64,000 nucleotides of DNA from Bacillota bacterium (GCA_023426245.1 JAFABB010000017.1:145674-209673); one strand, 5' to 3'. Counted from the first letter of the stretch, positions 1-9,521 are shown. Notes: generated by a model not told the origin, from the letters alone. A program made the numbers and translations.

Positions 1-567
1 TAATTCAATCGGTAAATCCCACCACTTAAGTTTTAATAACTTTTGAATTATTTCATCAGAAAATCTATATCGAATGAGTTTGGCTGGATTGCCGGCAACA
101 ATGGCATAAGCAGGTATATCTTTTGTGACTATAGAACCAGCCCCAATTACTGCACCATCTCCGATTACTATACCGCATTTAACTATTACTCCACTTCCCA
201 GCCAGACATCATTACCAATAATAGTCTTTTGGTCTCCATGAAAATTTAAAGGTGTAATTGGAGTTTTAAATAAATCTTGTTTATATTGAAAAGGGTGCGT
301 TGATAGCCAATTAAGGGGATGTGTTGAAGCACCGATATGTACATTGCTGGCAATAGAACAAAAACGTCCAATTTCAGCGTTTTCAATTTGACCAGTTCCC
401 ATATAAGTATATCTGCCAATCTTTACATTACCTAAAATGAGATTACAATGAATTCTGACTGGTGGTTCAAAAATCGTTTCTCGACTTATTATTGTATTAC
501 GTGAGATATCGATGCCCTGTTTCTTTAACCGCTTACGCTTATTACGTTTTTTTAACTCTCGGAACAT
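1..567 (-). CDS. Hexapeptide-repeat acetyltransferase (CatB/Vat-like), C-terminus beyond window edge
   Basis: Minus-strand frame opening with ATG at 567, preceded by AAAGGGTG five bases upstream; it stays open to the window edge, so 189 codons are visible. The N-terminus is very basic, then left-handed beta-helix repeats follow: IGRYTYMG, IGRFCSIAS, IGNDVWLGSGV, IGDGAVIGAGSIV, ending in AIVAGNPAKLIRYRF. The loop GASTHPLNWLSTHP resembles the loop carrying the catalytic His in the xenobiotic/sugar acetyltransferase family. Such enzymes move an acetyl group from acetyl-CoA to a sugar or drug hydroxyl. Because the neighbours are glycan genes, O-acetylation of a surface polysaccharide is the likely job (inference). 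It lies just downstream of the HAD gene on the same strand, 68 bases away, probably in one operon. The region is A+T rich compared with later genes. Confidence 0.85.
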   Translation of the reverse strand, partial: MFRELKKRNKRKRLKKQGIDISRNTIISRETIFEPPVRIHCNLILGNVKIGRYTYMGTGQIENAEIGRFCSIASNVHIGASTHPLNWLSTHPFQYKQDLFKTPITPLNFHGDQKTIIGNDVWLGSGVIVKCGIVIGDGAVIGAGSIVTKDIPAYAIVAGNPAKLIRYRFSDEIIQKLLKLKWWDLPIEL

Positions 568-635
568 TCGATCACCCTTTGTTTGATTTTTCAGCGAAGT
601 GAAAATTCCCAACTCCAATTAACGGCCTTCTCCAA

Positions 636-2516
636 TTACTTTAACACTTTTCTTTCTTTAACATTACCTGTATACCGGGCTTCAACAGTAAAAAAATCAG
701 TAATGTTTGCTGATACCATGTTTTCAACAAGAAAAACATTATAAAAAATATTTTTTATTAGATCTGTACTGTATAACTCAGTCGATAAGTTATTGCCAAG
801 TAATTCGATTGAGTCCTTAAAAAAATCATTTACTCCATTGAATATTTCTTGAAGTTGCTCAATTTTGGATTGTTCGATTGTTTGATTAATAAATATCGGT
901 TTTACCTTATTATCTATTTCTTCAAAATGAGAAAGTTGGCCATGGGGAGCAACTAAAAAAGCTTCAAATAACAGCCAATGCCCATTAGAGGTTTGTTGCC
1001 CAAAACTAGAAGATGCATTGCAACCAATTTTCTTAGGCTTAATATTATTTGATAAAATAAAATAATATCCATCAACTTTTTTATTGATCAACTTCGAAAG
1101 ATAATATTGTGCAGTACCACTATAACCCAAATCGATAACCGCAATATTTTTTTGTTGATATTTTTCATCGATTGACTCAATATACTTAAGATAGCTCACT
1201 TTTTCCTGTTTTGCTTTTGTCAATATTGTTTCTATATAAGGTTCTAATAAAGAATTAACAAAATCTATATCCTTAGGTAATTTAATATGCGGATCATTTG
1301 AATTAGAAGATATTTTTATTCCAAACCGGCTTTCAAGCAGTAAACTAAATTGTCCTTTAAAATTGGCTTCAAGAATTTCCTTTATATCGCGGAGATTTTG
1401 AATATTCGCGACACTAGTAGCTCTTCTAGATATATAAAAATAGTGTGTGTCCATCCTTTTGAAAGAACTATTATCAGTTAATTCATTAAACTGCTCATAC
1501 ATTTTTTTCAAAAAATAACCTTCACGTGATGAAAATAGTAAAATATCTATATTATTATTTTTTAACTGTTCATTAAGCCAAATAAAAAAATACAAAAAAG
1601 CAGGCCCATATATTGTATATCCAAAATCACGCAAAGTGCTCATTGAAATTTCGGGCCCATTACTATTAAATATAAATGGAGAATTACAAAATGATTTATT
1701 TACAAGAAGCCCCAGTATACATGAATCTCCAATTTTTAAATCTTGGAGATTTAGATACTTAAAAAAGTCCGTTAAACCAAACATTTTTTTGCTATCCATA
1801 AAATATAAACTTTGTTTTGATTCTTTTGCTACATTTTTGATATCCGAATGTTCATTATCTCCTATATGAATTGTTAAATAACTTCCATATTCGGCAAAAA
1901 ATTTTTTCCACATGCTGCTATTATCTTTACGACATCCAATCTCACAAGAAACCCATATATCATAATAACCATGATAACCACATTTATTTAAGATATTTTT
2001 AATAATATCCTTTGGCAGATACATATCACTGAGCAAAATAATTTTCTTACCAGCTAAAACAAGTTCATTAAAAATAGTTAGAACATCTTCTCGGGGAATA
2101 CATATTTTATACTCAGTCTCAACTTCCAAATTTTTTATTTTTTCAACTTGAACCAGAGATAAATTACTTATTTTAGCAAGAGCTTCATATATATCATGAA
2201 TATTAACCAAATTTCCTTTTTGAGATACTGCCTGTTTCTCAGCTTGTTTTCTTAAATTGAAAAAATCCAAGTTTAGTGCTGTTTCATTTTTAAGTTTATA
2301 ATCTATTATTTTAAATAAATCATCTGGTTTATAAATTTTTCTTGTTATTAATGTATCAAAAATATCAAATGTAATAATATCATATGACAATAATTGCTCT
2401 TTTACAGAATTCTGACTTAAAGATAAATAGTTGCGAAGTTTCCTATTTTGGGGCAATAGCATTTTTAAATTGTTTAACATTAATTTAGTAAGTTTATGTT
2501 TCTTTTTTAATTTCAT
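636..2516 (-). CDS. HAD-superfamily hydrolase-like protein of glycan clusters (COG5610-like)
   Basis: 626 residues. The N-terminal third carries HAD motifs: FDIFDTLITR around residues 50-59 (putative nucleophile Asp51, Phe at +2 as in dehalogenase-type members), ILLSDMYLPKDII (motif II region) and HIGDNEHSDIKNV (motif IV acidic cluster). The remaining ~370 residues (from about 260) form a second domain with no motif I can assign. Large two-domain HAD proteins of this type are usually found beside glycosyltransferases in polysaccharide loci; their substrate is unknown to me. Start ATG has GGAGGATAC directly upstream. Codon use is strongly A/T biased, much more than in the pilus or spoIIIA genes, so recent acquisition of this end of the cluster is plausible. 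The HAD fold is confident; the function is not. Confidence 0.75.
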   Translation of the reverse strand: MKLKKKHKLTKLMLNNLKMLLPQNRKLRNYLSLSQNSVKEQLLSYDIITFDIFDTLITRKIYKPDDLFKIIDYKLKNETALNLDFFNLRKQAEKQAVSQKGNLVNIHDIYEALAKISNLSLVQVEKIKNLEVETEYKICIPREDVLTIFNELVLAGKKIILLSDMYLPKDIIKNILNKCGYHGYYDIWVSCEIGCRKDNSSMWKKFFAEYGSYLTIHIGDNEHSDIKNVAKESKQSLYFMDSKKMFGLTDFFKYLNLQDLKIGDSCILGLLVNKSFCNSPFIFNSNGPEISMSTLRDFGYTIYGPAFLYFFIWLNEQLKNNNIDILLFSSREGYFLKKMYEQFNELTDNSSFKRMDTHYFYISRRATSVANIQNLRDIKEILEANFKGQFSLLLESRFGIKISSNSNDPHIKLPKDIDFVNSLLEPYIETILTKAKQEKVSYLKYIESIDEKYQQKNIAVIDLGYSGTAQYYLSKLINKKVDGYYFILSNNIKPKKIGCNASSSFGQQTSNGHWLLFEAFLVAPHGQLSHFEEIDNKVKPIFINQTIEQSKIEQLQEIFNGVNDFFKDSIELLGNNLSTELYSTDLIKNIFYNVFLVENMVSANITDFFTVEARYTGNVKERKVLK

Positions 2517-2764
2517 GTATCCTCCAACTTGGTTTCAACTGTATCAAAGCAATAAAACCAATCTTTACCCAAAAAAAGCACAACCTACCGTTTTTTTAAT
2601 CTTTACGGTTATGCATGGCGACATTTTCTTTCCCTTTTAAGTTCGGCCACCGTCACCAAAATGCATGCTTTCGTTTATATGATTTATTAATAAGCATACC
2701 AACATTTGTTTTTACCCGCTATATTCTTTTGACTTGGCAACAACGTTATAATACCAAACGAACT

Positions 2765-2887
2765 TTAGGCTGATTGTTTATGCATCTGCCGATGAATTTG
2801 ACGAACTCGATTAGGCTGTTGCTTTAAAACTCTATGGGATTTGTGCGGATATTTCAGCCGGTGCCAGCCAAAAAATCCGAAATTCAT
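2765..2887 (-). CDS. Possible small basic protein, 40 residues
   Basis: An ATG at 2887 with a strong ribosome site (GAAGGTGA seven bases before) opens a 40-codon frame to TAA at 2765. The peptide is rich in His, Lys, Arg and Gln (for example FGWHRLKYPHKSHR and RQIHRQMHKQ) and has one aromatic N-terminal patch. It lies alone in an A+T-rich gene-poor stretch. I recognise no family. The ribosome site is the main argument for it; the short length and decayed surroundings argue against it. It could equally be the start of a broken gene. Confidence 0.25.
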   Translation of the reverse strand: MNFGFFGWHRLKYPHKSHRVLKQQPNRVRQIHRQMHKQSA

Positions 2888-2921
2888 TAATTGTCACCTT
2901 CGTAATTGGTTTACAGTTTTA

Positions 2922-2970
2922 CCTAACTATATCAAGTGTTATCTACCCAATTTCACCTGTGAAAGTTAAG
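2922..2970 (+). repeat. Degenerate 49-base direct repeat, copy 1
   Basis: By hand alignment without gaps, 35 of 49 bases match copy 2 at 3424-3472. Shared blocks include AACTAT, TCAAG, TTAT, AATTT and AAAGTT. Both copies follow a GGTTTAC element, directly in copy 2 and some bases further away in copy 1. The meaning is unknown; possibly the remains of duplicated mobile DNA. Confidence 0.4.
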
Positions 2971-3423
2971 TATTAACTCTGATTGTTTAAATAAAATGGT
3001 TTCATAAAGTCAATCTAAACATTCTGCAATTTCAACTTTGTTATCAAGTAACTATGATAACACTTAAAATTATTTAAAATTATCCATTATTTTCTTCATT
3101 ATCAGATGTTCGTTATTTATAAGTTAAATTCCTGCTGCATTATTATTTATCTTAATTATAGCAAAGGTTTTCCAAACATGTCAAAATAAAAATACCGCCA
3201 ACATAATGCTTTATCATTTCACTAAAATGATTAAAAGTGTCCAATTATTAGTTACTGATTGAAACATATCATTTATAAAATTTGGCCACATTCTTAGAAA
3301 AGATTGATACAAATAATTGTTCGCCAAGCCGAAATATTAATTTCCCAAAGAGAACATCGAACATATAAAAAGGTTTGTATGAAACTTAACACTTGTCAAC
3401 ATCTTAACTGATTTGATGGTTTA

Positions 3424-3472
3424 CCAAACTATTTCAAGGATTATTTGCCGAATTTATCCCGCCAAAGTTGAA
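3424..3472 (+). repeat. Degenerate 49-base direct repeat, copy 2
   Basis: Partner of the copy at 2922-2970, in the same orientation and about 500 bases away. The mismatches are scattered, as expected for neutral decay rather than a conserved regulatory site. Confidence 0.4.
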
Positions 3473-3618
3473 TTTTTTGCTTTTTATGGAAACACATTTT
3501 TATTTGGCAGGAGTTATCTCAATTACGTAGAACAAAATACGGAGTTAACTTCTTCTCTTCCTCTTTCTTAAAAAGAGCGAAATATAAAAATTAAGGTAAA
3601 ATTATATCTGGAGGAAAA

Positions 3619-4551
3619 ATGCAGGCTTCAAACCCGGTTTTAAGTGTTATCATCGTAACTTGGAACAACGAAAAAATTATCGCGGAATGTCTTGAGTGGC
3701 TGTATAAAGCCATAAAAACTGTTTCCTTTGAAACGATTATTGTCGATAACTATTCATCCGATGAAACGTGCAAGATCATTGAAGAAAAATACCCTGCGGT
3801 TCGTTTGGTCCGTTCCCAAGATAATCTGGGTTTTGCCAAGGGAAACAATTTGGGTTTCACCTTTGCCACCGGCAAATATACCATGTTGCTTAATCCGGAT
3901 GCATTTTTAAACTATGGCAGTCCGGAAATTTTAATATCTTATATGGAGAATAATCCCGAGGCCCAAGTGATCGGCGCGGATCTCAGGAATGCAGACGGAT
4001 CAAGACAATCGAAACTGAAATACAGCACTCTTTCAGGCGCCCGTCTGGTAAACCTTTTTGGGTTTTTGAAGCCTTTTTTTTATAAAGCTCCTCTTCCGAA
4101 AACGAATGATATGAATCTCGATTTATATAAAGTGCACATTATTGTCGGGGCGTTTATGTTGATTCGCAGTTCGCTTATCAAAGAAATCGGCCTTTTTGAC
4201 GAACAGTTCTTTGCCTACTTCGAAGAAGCCGATTTTTGCCATCGTGCCCGTCAACACGGAGTCGAGATTTTATATGCCAAAAACTTTTTAGTAACTCATC
4301 TGCGCGGCGCAAGTTTTAAACAGCTGAGTGACCGTGGCTTGAGAATATTTAGCAAAAGTAAAGGGCTTTTTATCAAAAAGCACTATGGGAGAGGCGCCCT
4401 ATTCCTAAAAGTCATGCGCTACAGAAATAAATTTTATCTTTACAAGTTCCTTTCCTTGGTTATTCCTACCCAACAGATTAAACAAAACCAAAAAAAATAC
4501 CAGCTTTGGTTTCAGAGCTTAAAAGAAGTATTGGCTGACACCTCCGGATGA
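3619..4551 (+). CDS. Family 2 glycosyltransferase (rhamnosyltransferase/WbbL-like)
   Basis: 310 residues, no membrane segment. GT-A fold signs: VLSVIIVTWNNEK at residues 7-19 (nucleotide-sugar binding strand), IIVDNYSSDET at 40-50, NLGFAKGNN at 68-76, and LLNPDAFL at 89-96, where Asp93 stands for the metal-binding DxD position. FDEQFFAYFEEADFCHRARQ in the middle carries the conserved ED pair of this branch. Such proteins transfer a sugar (often rhamnose) from a nucleotide donor to a growing lipid-linked glycan at the cytoplasmic face of the membrane. Ribosome site GGAGGAAAA is immediately before ATG. It is the only plus-strand gene in the glycan block, so it has its own promoter. Donor and acceptor cannot be told from the sequence. 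Confidence 0.85.
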   Translation: MQASNPVLSVIIVTWNNEKIIAECLEWLYKAIKTVSFETIIVDNYSSDETCKIIEEKYPAVRLVRSQDNLGFAKGNNLGFTFATGKYTMLLNPDAFLNYGSPEILISYMENNPEAQVIGADLRNADGSRQSKLKYSTLSGARLVNLFGFLKPFFYKAPLPKTNDMNLDLYKVHIIVGAFMLIRSSLIKEIGLFDEQFFAYFEEADFCHRARQHGVEILYAKNFLVTHLRGASFKQLSDRGLRIFSKSKGLFIKKHYGRGALFLKVMRYRNKFYLYKFLSLVIPTQQIKQNQKKYQLWFQSLKEVLADTSG

Positions 4552-4788
4552 CGCTATCGGTTCTCAGCCAAAAACCACGGTCTCGCCCCGATAACCATCT
4601 TAGTTCGCAACCACCGGTTTCCAAAATCTTTTTCTAGGCATCAAAACTGAAGAAAAAAAGATACCCCCGTTTTAATGATTGATAAAAATCAATCCTTCTT
4701 AAGGGGATATCCTTTAAATCATAAATGGTATAACCTAAAAATTATGGATCCATTGAAGAACATCTTTTGGTTCTCTCGAATTTTAACT

Positions 4789-5721
4789 TTAAATCTCCTT
4801 TTTTTCCAGTAGAGAATGGATCTTTTCCTTGGGATAACTATCTTCACAAATAATATCGTATTTTTTTAGTACTTCGATATCCTCTTTATGAAATAAAACG
4901 TTCCGCTGAAATTCTTCTTTTAATAGGCCGGAATTATAGATTTTCACCCAACGCTTGTAATGTACGCCCATTCTTATGTCCTGCCCGGATTCCAGAAGCA
5001 TTTTACGGTTTTTAACATTTCTTTCAAATTGTTCATAACTTCGAATTGGATAATGGTAAACATTAATGGCTTCAAATTGAGGATCTTTATCGGATTTGCC
5101 AAAGAGGCCCCGTAAGTTTCTGATATGAACGGCCGAATGATTGCCGCCGGCGATCTGGAATAAGCCATGGGGATTCACAATGACTTTTGGGGAAATTTTC
5201 CCCAGCATAATGGAAACTTTTTCTTCTTTCAATTGAGCATCTTTTCGATAAAAAATGGGATTTTTCACTTTATAAATTGAATCGAAATGATGACTTTGAA
5301 TCTCCTCCGTTAAACCCATATTATATCTGTGACAAATTAACACGTTCCCCTTAAAAGCAAGGAGCTCTTTAATACTTTGGTTACCGGTAGGAAGCCAAAA
5401 TTCATCGGCATCGTTGCTGATTACCCAGTCGGCGCCGAGTTTTTTCTTGGCAATGCCGGCCAGCCCGGTCATCCATTTTTTTTGTCTAAATAACCCTTTT
5501 TCTTCAATAATAATCATTTCAGTGTCTTTTTGAAGCTTTTCGAGAATTTCCCTGGTGCCGTCGGTCGAATTATTGTCCATAACGATAAAAGCGTCTACCC
5601 CTAAGGCTTTATGAACTCTGATATTGCTTTCAATAATATCGGCTTCATTTTTCGCAAGGATTGTCATGACTATCCTATTTTTAAATCGATGGGTTGCGTA
5701 TTCATAAAGCTGCTTTATCAA
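4789..5721 (-). CDS. Family 2-like glycosyltransferase with DADE motif
   Basis: 310 residues. ILAKNEADIIESNI (21-34) and IVMDNNSTDGTREI (46-59) form the nucleotide-sugar binding half; WVISNDADEFW (99-109) supplies the metal-binding D104-A-D106-E. This pattern is that of the Glyco_tranf_2_4 branch (related to GT92), found in capsule and LPS clusters. The later part has an HYKRW sequence and a basic, hydrophilic tail. It runs on the minus strand together with the radical SAM gene 49 bases upstream. Fold and reaction class are secure; the sugar and the acceptor are unknown. The 237 bases between its stop and the convergent glycosyltransferase hold nothing I can name. Confidence 0.8.
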   Translation of the reverse strand: MIKQLYEYATHRFKNRIVMTILAKNEADIIESNIRVHKALGVDAFIVMDNNSTDGTREILEKLQKDTEMIIIEEKGLFRQKKWMTGLAGIAKKKLGADWVISNDADEFWLPTGNQSIKELLAFKGNVLICHRYNMGLTEEIQSHHFDSIYKVKNPIFYRKDAQLKEEKVSIMLGKISPKVIVNPHGLFQIAGGNHSAVHIRNLRGLFGKSDKDPQFEAINVYHYPIRSYEQFERNVKNRKMLLESGQDIRMGVHYKRWVKIYNSGLLKEEFQRNVLFHKEDIEVLKKYDIICEDSYPKEKIHSLLEKKEI

Positions 5722-5770
5722 AATAAACCCTCCATTTTATTGGCGATATTCGATCCGTCGTAGCACCTGC

Positions 5771-6748
5771 TTAATTACCATCAACCGTCCTGTTTTTATT
5801 TCCTTTTCCCATCTTCATGAACTGTAATCTGATTTTTGCAAGGACATAGGGTCCATTCTTTTTTTGAATCTTAAACGAACACGTATTGCAAGGCCTTCCT
5901 TTTGGGCCAAAATCGAATAACCTCTGGCGCCATCCTACCAAAGGACCATTAGCGTAGATCTGAAAGAGAGTTTCTTGATTAGCATCTCCAACTATAAATC
6001 GTTGATGTTCAGGGGCATCCGACCTCAGATTGCAACAAGGCATTACCTTACCGCTATAATCGATGTAAATATCCCCAAACGGTACTAGACAGGGAGCCGT
6101 CCTCTGATATTCACGCCGAACATCAACCAACTCCCCGCGGCTACAACCATCCAGCTCAAAATTCCGGCTATAAATATGAATATCCATATCCTCGTAAAAC
6201 AACTGAACTTCATGATGTCGTCCCGATTTACATTTGACTATTTTATAGGGAAACCCAATCTGTTCCGCCTTCTTTTTTATTTTTGACATAACTTGTTCAT
6301 CCTGATAAGGCTCATCCTTGGCGAGATAAGCTTGAATCTTTAAGGAACGAAGACCATGCCGGTATAGTTCTTTGATATATTCCGCAGTAACAAAATCCCC
6401 ATTGGAATTGGTATGCAATTTAGCCAAAGGCAGAATTTCTTTCGCTTGTTGCAACCTTTTTAATATAATTTTATCAGCCAACGGTTCATTATACCGGCTA
6501 AAGCTAATGACTTGATTATAATTGATCTTAGCCAATTCTCGGAGGATTTTAAGATATAACGCTTCATCCATAAAGATATTTTGAGAATTTCTATCAATTT
6601 GGGCATTTGGACAAAACCAACATTTCCGGTTGCAATAAGAAAAGACTTCAATCTCTATCATTCGAACTGAATTCTTAAATAATCTCTCAGCATCCGCTAC
6701 ATCGGGCAAAAGCCTAAAATGTTTATCTTGAAAATCTATTTTTTTCAT
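5771..6748 (-). CDS. Radical SAM protein with SPASM-like C-terminus
   Basis: About 325 residues from the ATG at 6748, which has AAAGGCTGG upstream; a TTG ten codons earlier is possible but has no ribosome site. The cluster-binding motif C39-x3-C43-x2-C46 lies in EVFSYCNRKCWFCPNAQ, and the C-terminal third has further cysteines in VMPCCNLR and RPCNTCSF, as in SPASM/twitch domains that bind auxiliary Fe-S clusters. Such enzymes cleave S-adenosylmethionine to make a radical for modifying a sugar, peptide or protein. It sits between glycosyltransferase genes, so modification of an activated sugar or glycan is plausible (inference). It is followed on the same strand by the GT2-like gene. Confidence 0.8.
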   Translation of the reverse strand: MKKIDFQDKHFRLLPDVADAERLFKNSVRMIEIEVFSYCNRKCWFCPNAQIDRNSQNIFMDEALYLKILRELAKINYNQVISFSRYNEPLADKIILKRLQQAKEILPLAKLHTNSNGDFVTAEYIKELYRHGLRSLKIQAYLAKDEPYQDEQVMSKIKKKAEQIGFPYKIVKCKSGRHHEVQLFYEDMDIHIYSRNFELDGCSRGELVDVRREYQRTAPCLVPFGDIYIDYSGKVMPCCNLRSDAPEHQRFIVGDANQETLFQIYANGPLVGWRQRLFDFGPKGRPCNTCSFKIQKKNGPYVLAKIRLQFMKMGKGNKNRTVDGN

Positions 6749-6862
6749 AAAAACCAGCCTTTTCTTATTATTTAGCAATAGGAATAAATGCCAAATTAAA
6801 CTTATAATATTGCCATTTTACCACAGTATTTTTGCTAAAGCAAATTACAGCCATAATCGGTA

Positions 6863-8068
6863 TTATTTCAGCGCCTTTTCGATTTTATAACATACCCCTG
6901 TCGAATCCGCCTCTTCCAGCCGACGACGATCCAATGATACCAAATAACGATAGCGTAAATAATATAAGAACTTTTCCACCAGTCCCCGGTCTACACCTTT
7001 CGATAAGGCATCATCCAACCTTTCGGCTAATTCATCACCATCTCCCAGATGGTATACCAGACCCGGCACATTATAGAAAGCATCTCCCATCGTTATCACG
7101 GGTTTGGAGCAAAAAAGCCCCTCAATTCCCACGGTAGAATTCACGGTAATGACTGCTAAACTTTTATCTATTAATTCCTGGGAACTGATTGTTTGGATAA
7201 AGACGGTATCTCTCAGTCCCGCTTTTAACTTGTCATAATTTGACCGTCCAAAGTCGGAAGGGTGTTCTTTCACTACCAATTTCAAATTTCGATTGTATTG
7301 GGAGTTAAATCTACGGACTTCTTTCGCGCAATAGGATATTAATTGCGGCATTCCTTGAAAGCGAGGCGAATAAAGTAAAATTTGACTATCGTCAAATACT
7401 TGCAATGCCAACAAAACAAATTCTTCCGGCAACTGAATATGCTGTTCGGCTTCAAAAATATCTGCTTGTTTTCCGGGAAATTTATTTTTCAGGGAGCGCG
7501 CTTGTAAGCGCTCAGCCATCAACTGTTTCAATTGTTCTTTATCCACAACTACTTTGTCATAAAATTCCCTCGTCTTGCCGGCTAATTCGTTATGGGCGTT
7601 GACTCCCACCGGATCCATAACAATCGTACGAGGCAAATAACCATTTTCACAAAATAGCAACTTTATACCCAACTGTCTTGCAGCAGTGCAAGCAGCGGCT
7701 AACGGTAAAACTTGTCCACTCCACAAAACAACCAAATCCGGCCGGCGAGTCTGAAAATAGAGTAAAGAAATCCGGTAATAGGCCCTGGCCCTCATCAGTT
7801 GAACGAAGCGGAGCAAAGGATAAATTATTTTTACGAGCGGATATCGAACCAACATCCTTTTCGTTGAAAATAATATTATTTGTTGTGCTTTTTCTTTCTC
7901 TAGTGGATGACTTGTTTGGGAACGACTGAATAGAAAAAATAAATTTTTGATAGCGAAACCCTTAAGAGCTAGAAGCTCTCCTTGTTGGTTGGAGGGCAAA
8001 TTTTTCCGAATAAAGCCAAACAAATGATTTTGATGAGAATTTGCGTATAAAAAAGTAATCCGTTTCAT
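6863..8068 (-). CDS. Capsule-type polysaccharide protein, KpsS/KpsC-like (possible Kdo glycosyltransferase)
   Basis: 401 residues, soluble. The C-terminal half has the features of the capsule-synthesis family: LVVKEHPSDFG, then ITVNSTVGIEGLFCSKPVIT with the conserved NSTVG-E pattern, then a DAFYN-like loop. The middle has LLFCENGYLP, the acceptor-side glycine/proline motif of this family. Characterised KpsC/KpsS proteins add beta-Kdo residues to a lipid to build the linker of group 2 capsules. Adjacent waaA, also a Kdo enzyme, strengthens the idea that CMP-Kdo is available in this cell. ATG has AGGAGGCTTGT upstream. The call of a KpsS-like glycosyltransferase is by motif; exact specificity is unknown. 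Confidence 0.7.
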   Translation of the reverse strand: MKRITFLYANSHQNHLFGFIRKNLPSNQQGELLALKGFAIKNLFFLFSRSQTSHPLEKEKAQQIILFSTKRMLVRYPLVKIIYPLLRFVQLMRARAYYRISLLYFQTRRPDLVVLWSGQVLPLAAACTAARQLGIKLLFCENGYLPRTIVMDPVGVNAHNELAGKTREFYDKVVVDKEQLKQLMAERLQARSLKNKFPGKQADIFEAEQHIQLPEEFVLLALQVFDDSQILLYSPRFQGMPQLISYCAKEVRRFNSQYNRNLKLVVKEHPSDFGRSNYDKLKAGLRDTVFIQTISSQELIDKSLAVITVNSTVGIEGLFCSKPVITMGDAFYNVPGLVYHLGDGDELAERLDDALSKGVDRGLVEKFLYYLRYRYLVSLDRRRLEEADSTGVCYKIEKALK

Positions 8069-8116
8069 ACAAGCCTCCTGAGCAATCGATTCAAATCAAG
8101 CCAATATCCAATTTTT

Positions 8117-9406
8117 CTATTCAGCTTTTTCATCCAGTAAGCTCCAAAACAAAGCGGCCATTTTCTCAGTGGCTCCTCTATTTGCACGCACCAGAGAACG
8201 GGCTTTTTCTCCAAGTAAATATCGCTGTTTCGAGTTGTTGATCAAGCTCAAACATTTCTCGGCTAACTCCCAGCTGTCTCTCACTTCAAAACCGACTCCG
8301 TTTTCACTCAATAAACCGGCGATTTCCAAAAAATTTTTAATATAAGGTCCATAGAGGACCGGACAACCTTGAGCAGCCGGTTCCAATAAATTATGTCCTC
8401 CCACCGGAACAAAACTTCCTCCGACAAAGGAAAGATATGCCAATTTATAAAACTTGGTCAATTCTCCGAAAGTATCTAAAAGCAAAATCGGAGCTTTTTG
8501 ATGGATATTGATGGAAGACCGGACTTGATAGATTAAATTCCTTTTACTCAAAAGTTCTTTTAAGGCGGCGATTCTTTCAATATTTCGCGGAGCAATCACT
8601 AAAATCACTTTAGGATCCGTTTCTTTAACGATTTGGAACGCATCCAAAATTAATTCTTCCTCACCAGGATGAGTACTTCCGGCGACTAAGATCTTGGTTT
8701 GATTATCCACACCTAATTCTTGAAGGAAATGGCTTTGTTCTGCTTCGGAAACATCCGGAAATTCTTGATCATATTTAGCATTTCCTATGATGGACACCTG
8801 TTTTGAAATAGCTCCCAACGCGATAAGCCTTTCAGCATCCTTTGGCGATTGAACACAAAAAAGATCAATCCGGTTAAATGCCGCGGATAGAAAAAACCGA
8901 ATTTTCTTATAGCGCTGGTATGTCCTGTCATTGACTTTGCCGTTTAGTATAGCCGATTTTATATTCTTTTTGGATAGCCAATCAATTAAATTAGGCCAAA
9001 CTTCGTTTTCTACGATAAAAAAGCCAAGCGGCGGATACCTTTTGAACCAGTTTCGAATAATAAATGAAAAATCCCTTGGTAAATAAACTATCTCCACTTG
9101 CTCTTGAAAAACTTGTTGGGCCATTTGGTAACCAGAATGAGTCGTAGTAATGATAAGCCAACCCACTTGCCCCTTTTTTTCCTGGAAAGCTTTAAAAAAA
9201 GTTTGGGCTATCCGGACTTCTCCTGCAGAAGCGGCTTGGACCCAAAGATAATGGCGGAAACCTTTTGGTTTCGTTTTTTTGCCGAAAATACTGTGAAAGG
9301 AACAGATGGGACGCCTTTTCATCAGATTATTGAGCATAAAAAAGAGTAAGATAAGAGGTAGCAAGAAGATTAACAATAATTTGTAAACAAAAAAACGGTA
9401 TCTCAT
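8117..9406 (-). CDS. waaA: 3-deoxy-D-manno-octulosonic acid (Kdo) transferase
   Basis: WaaA/KdtA transfers Kdo from CMP-Kdo to lipid IVA at the inner face of the cytoplasmic membrane, a defining step of LPS inner-core synthesis. About 429 residues from ATG 9406; an ATG six codons earlier has poor ribosome-site spacing, whereas AAAGG fits this one. One N-terminal membrane anchor (FFVYKLLLIFLLPLILLFF), then QAASAGEVRIAQTF matching the family's acceptor motif, a central VAGSTHPGEEE, and the C-terminal signature HNLLEPAAQGCPVLYGP. Length is close to the usual 420-430. It is followed by an LpxL-like acyltransferase upstream on the same strand. Finding it beside sporulation genes marks the organism as diderm. 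Confidence 0.93.
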   Translation of the reverse strand: MRYRFFVYKLLLIFLLPLILLFFMLNNLMKRRPICSFHSIFGKKTKPKGFRHYLWVQAASAGEVRIAQTFFKAFQEKKGQVGWLIITTTHSGYQMAQQVFQEQVEIVYLPRDFSFIIRNWFKRYPPLGFFIVENEVWPNLIDWLSKKNIKSAILNGKVNDRTYQRYKKIRFFLSAAFNRIDLFCVQSPKDAERLIALGAISKQVSIIGNAKYDQEFPDVSEAEQSHFLQELGVDNQTKILVAGSTHPGEEELILDAFQIVKETDPKVILVIAPRNIERIAALKELLSKRNLIYQVRSSINIHQKAPILLLDTFGELTKFYKLAYLSFVGGSFVPVGGHNLLEPAAQGCPVLYGPYIKNFLEIAGLLSENGVGFEVRDSWELAEKCLSLINNSKQRYLLGEKARSLVRANRGATEKMAALFWSLLDEKAE

Positions 9407-9521
9407 TAGGCGATAACCTTTCATCCTTCATTACAAAGTTAAATCCGATGAAGATAAACCTGATCAGAATTCAATCAGCACGGCCTCCAATACAAGTATC
9501 GGATACTCAATCATCCTAATC

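Larger units (their letters stand above)
2517..3618. other. 1.1 kb A+T-rich stretch, nearly gene-free
   Basis: No frame of convincing length runs through this stretch on either strand. It holds the possible 40-residue ORF at 2765-2887 and two copies of a degenerate 49-base sequence (2922-2970 and 3424-3472). It separates the minus-strand HAD/acetyltransferase pair from a plus-strand glycosyltransferase, so promoters for both directions should lie here, but I cannot pick out a convincing -35/-10 pair. It looks like decayed DNA, perhaps old mobile-element remains. Confidence 0.5.
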
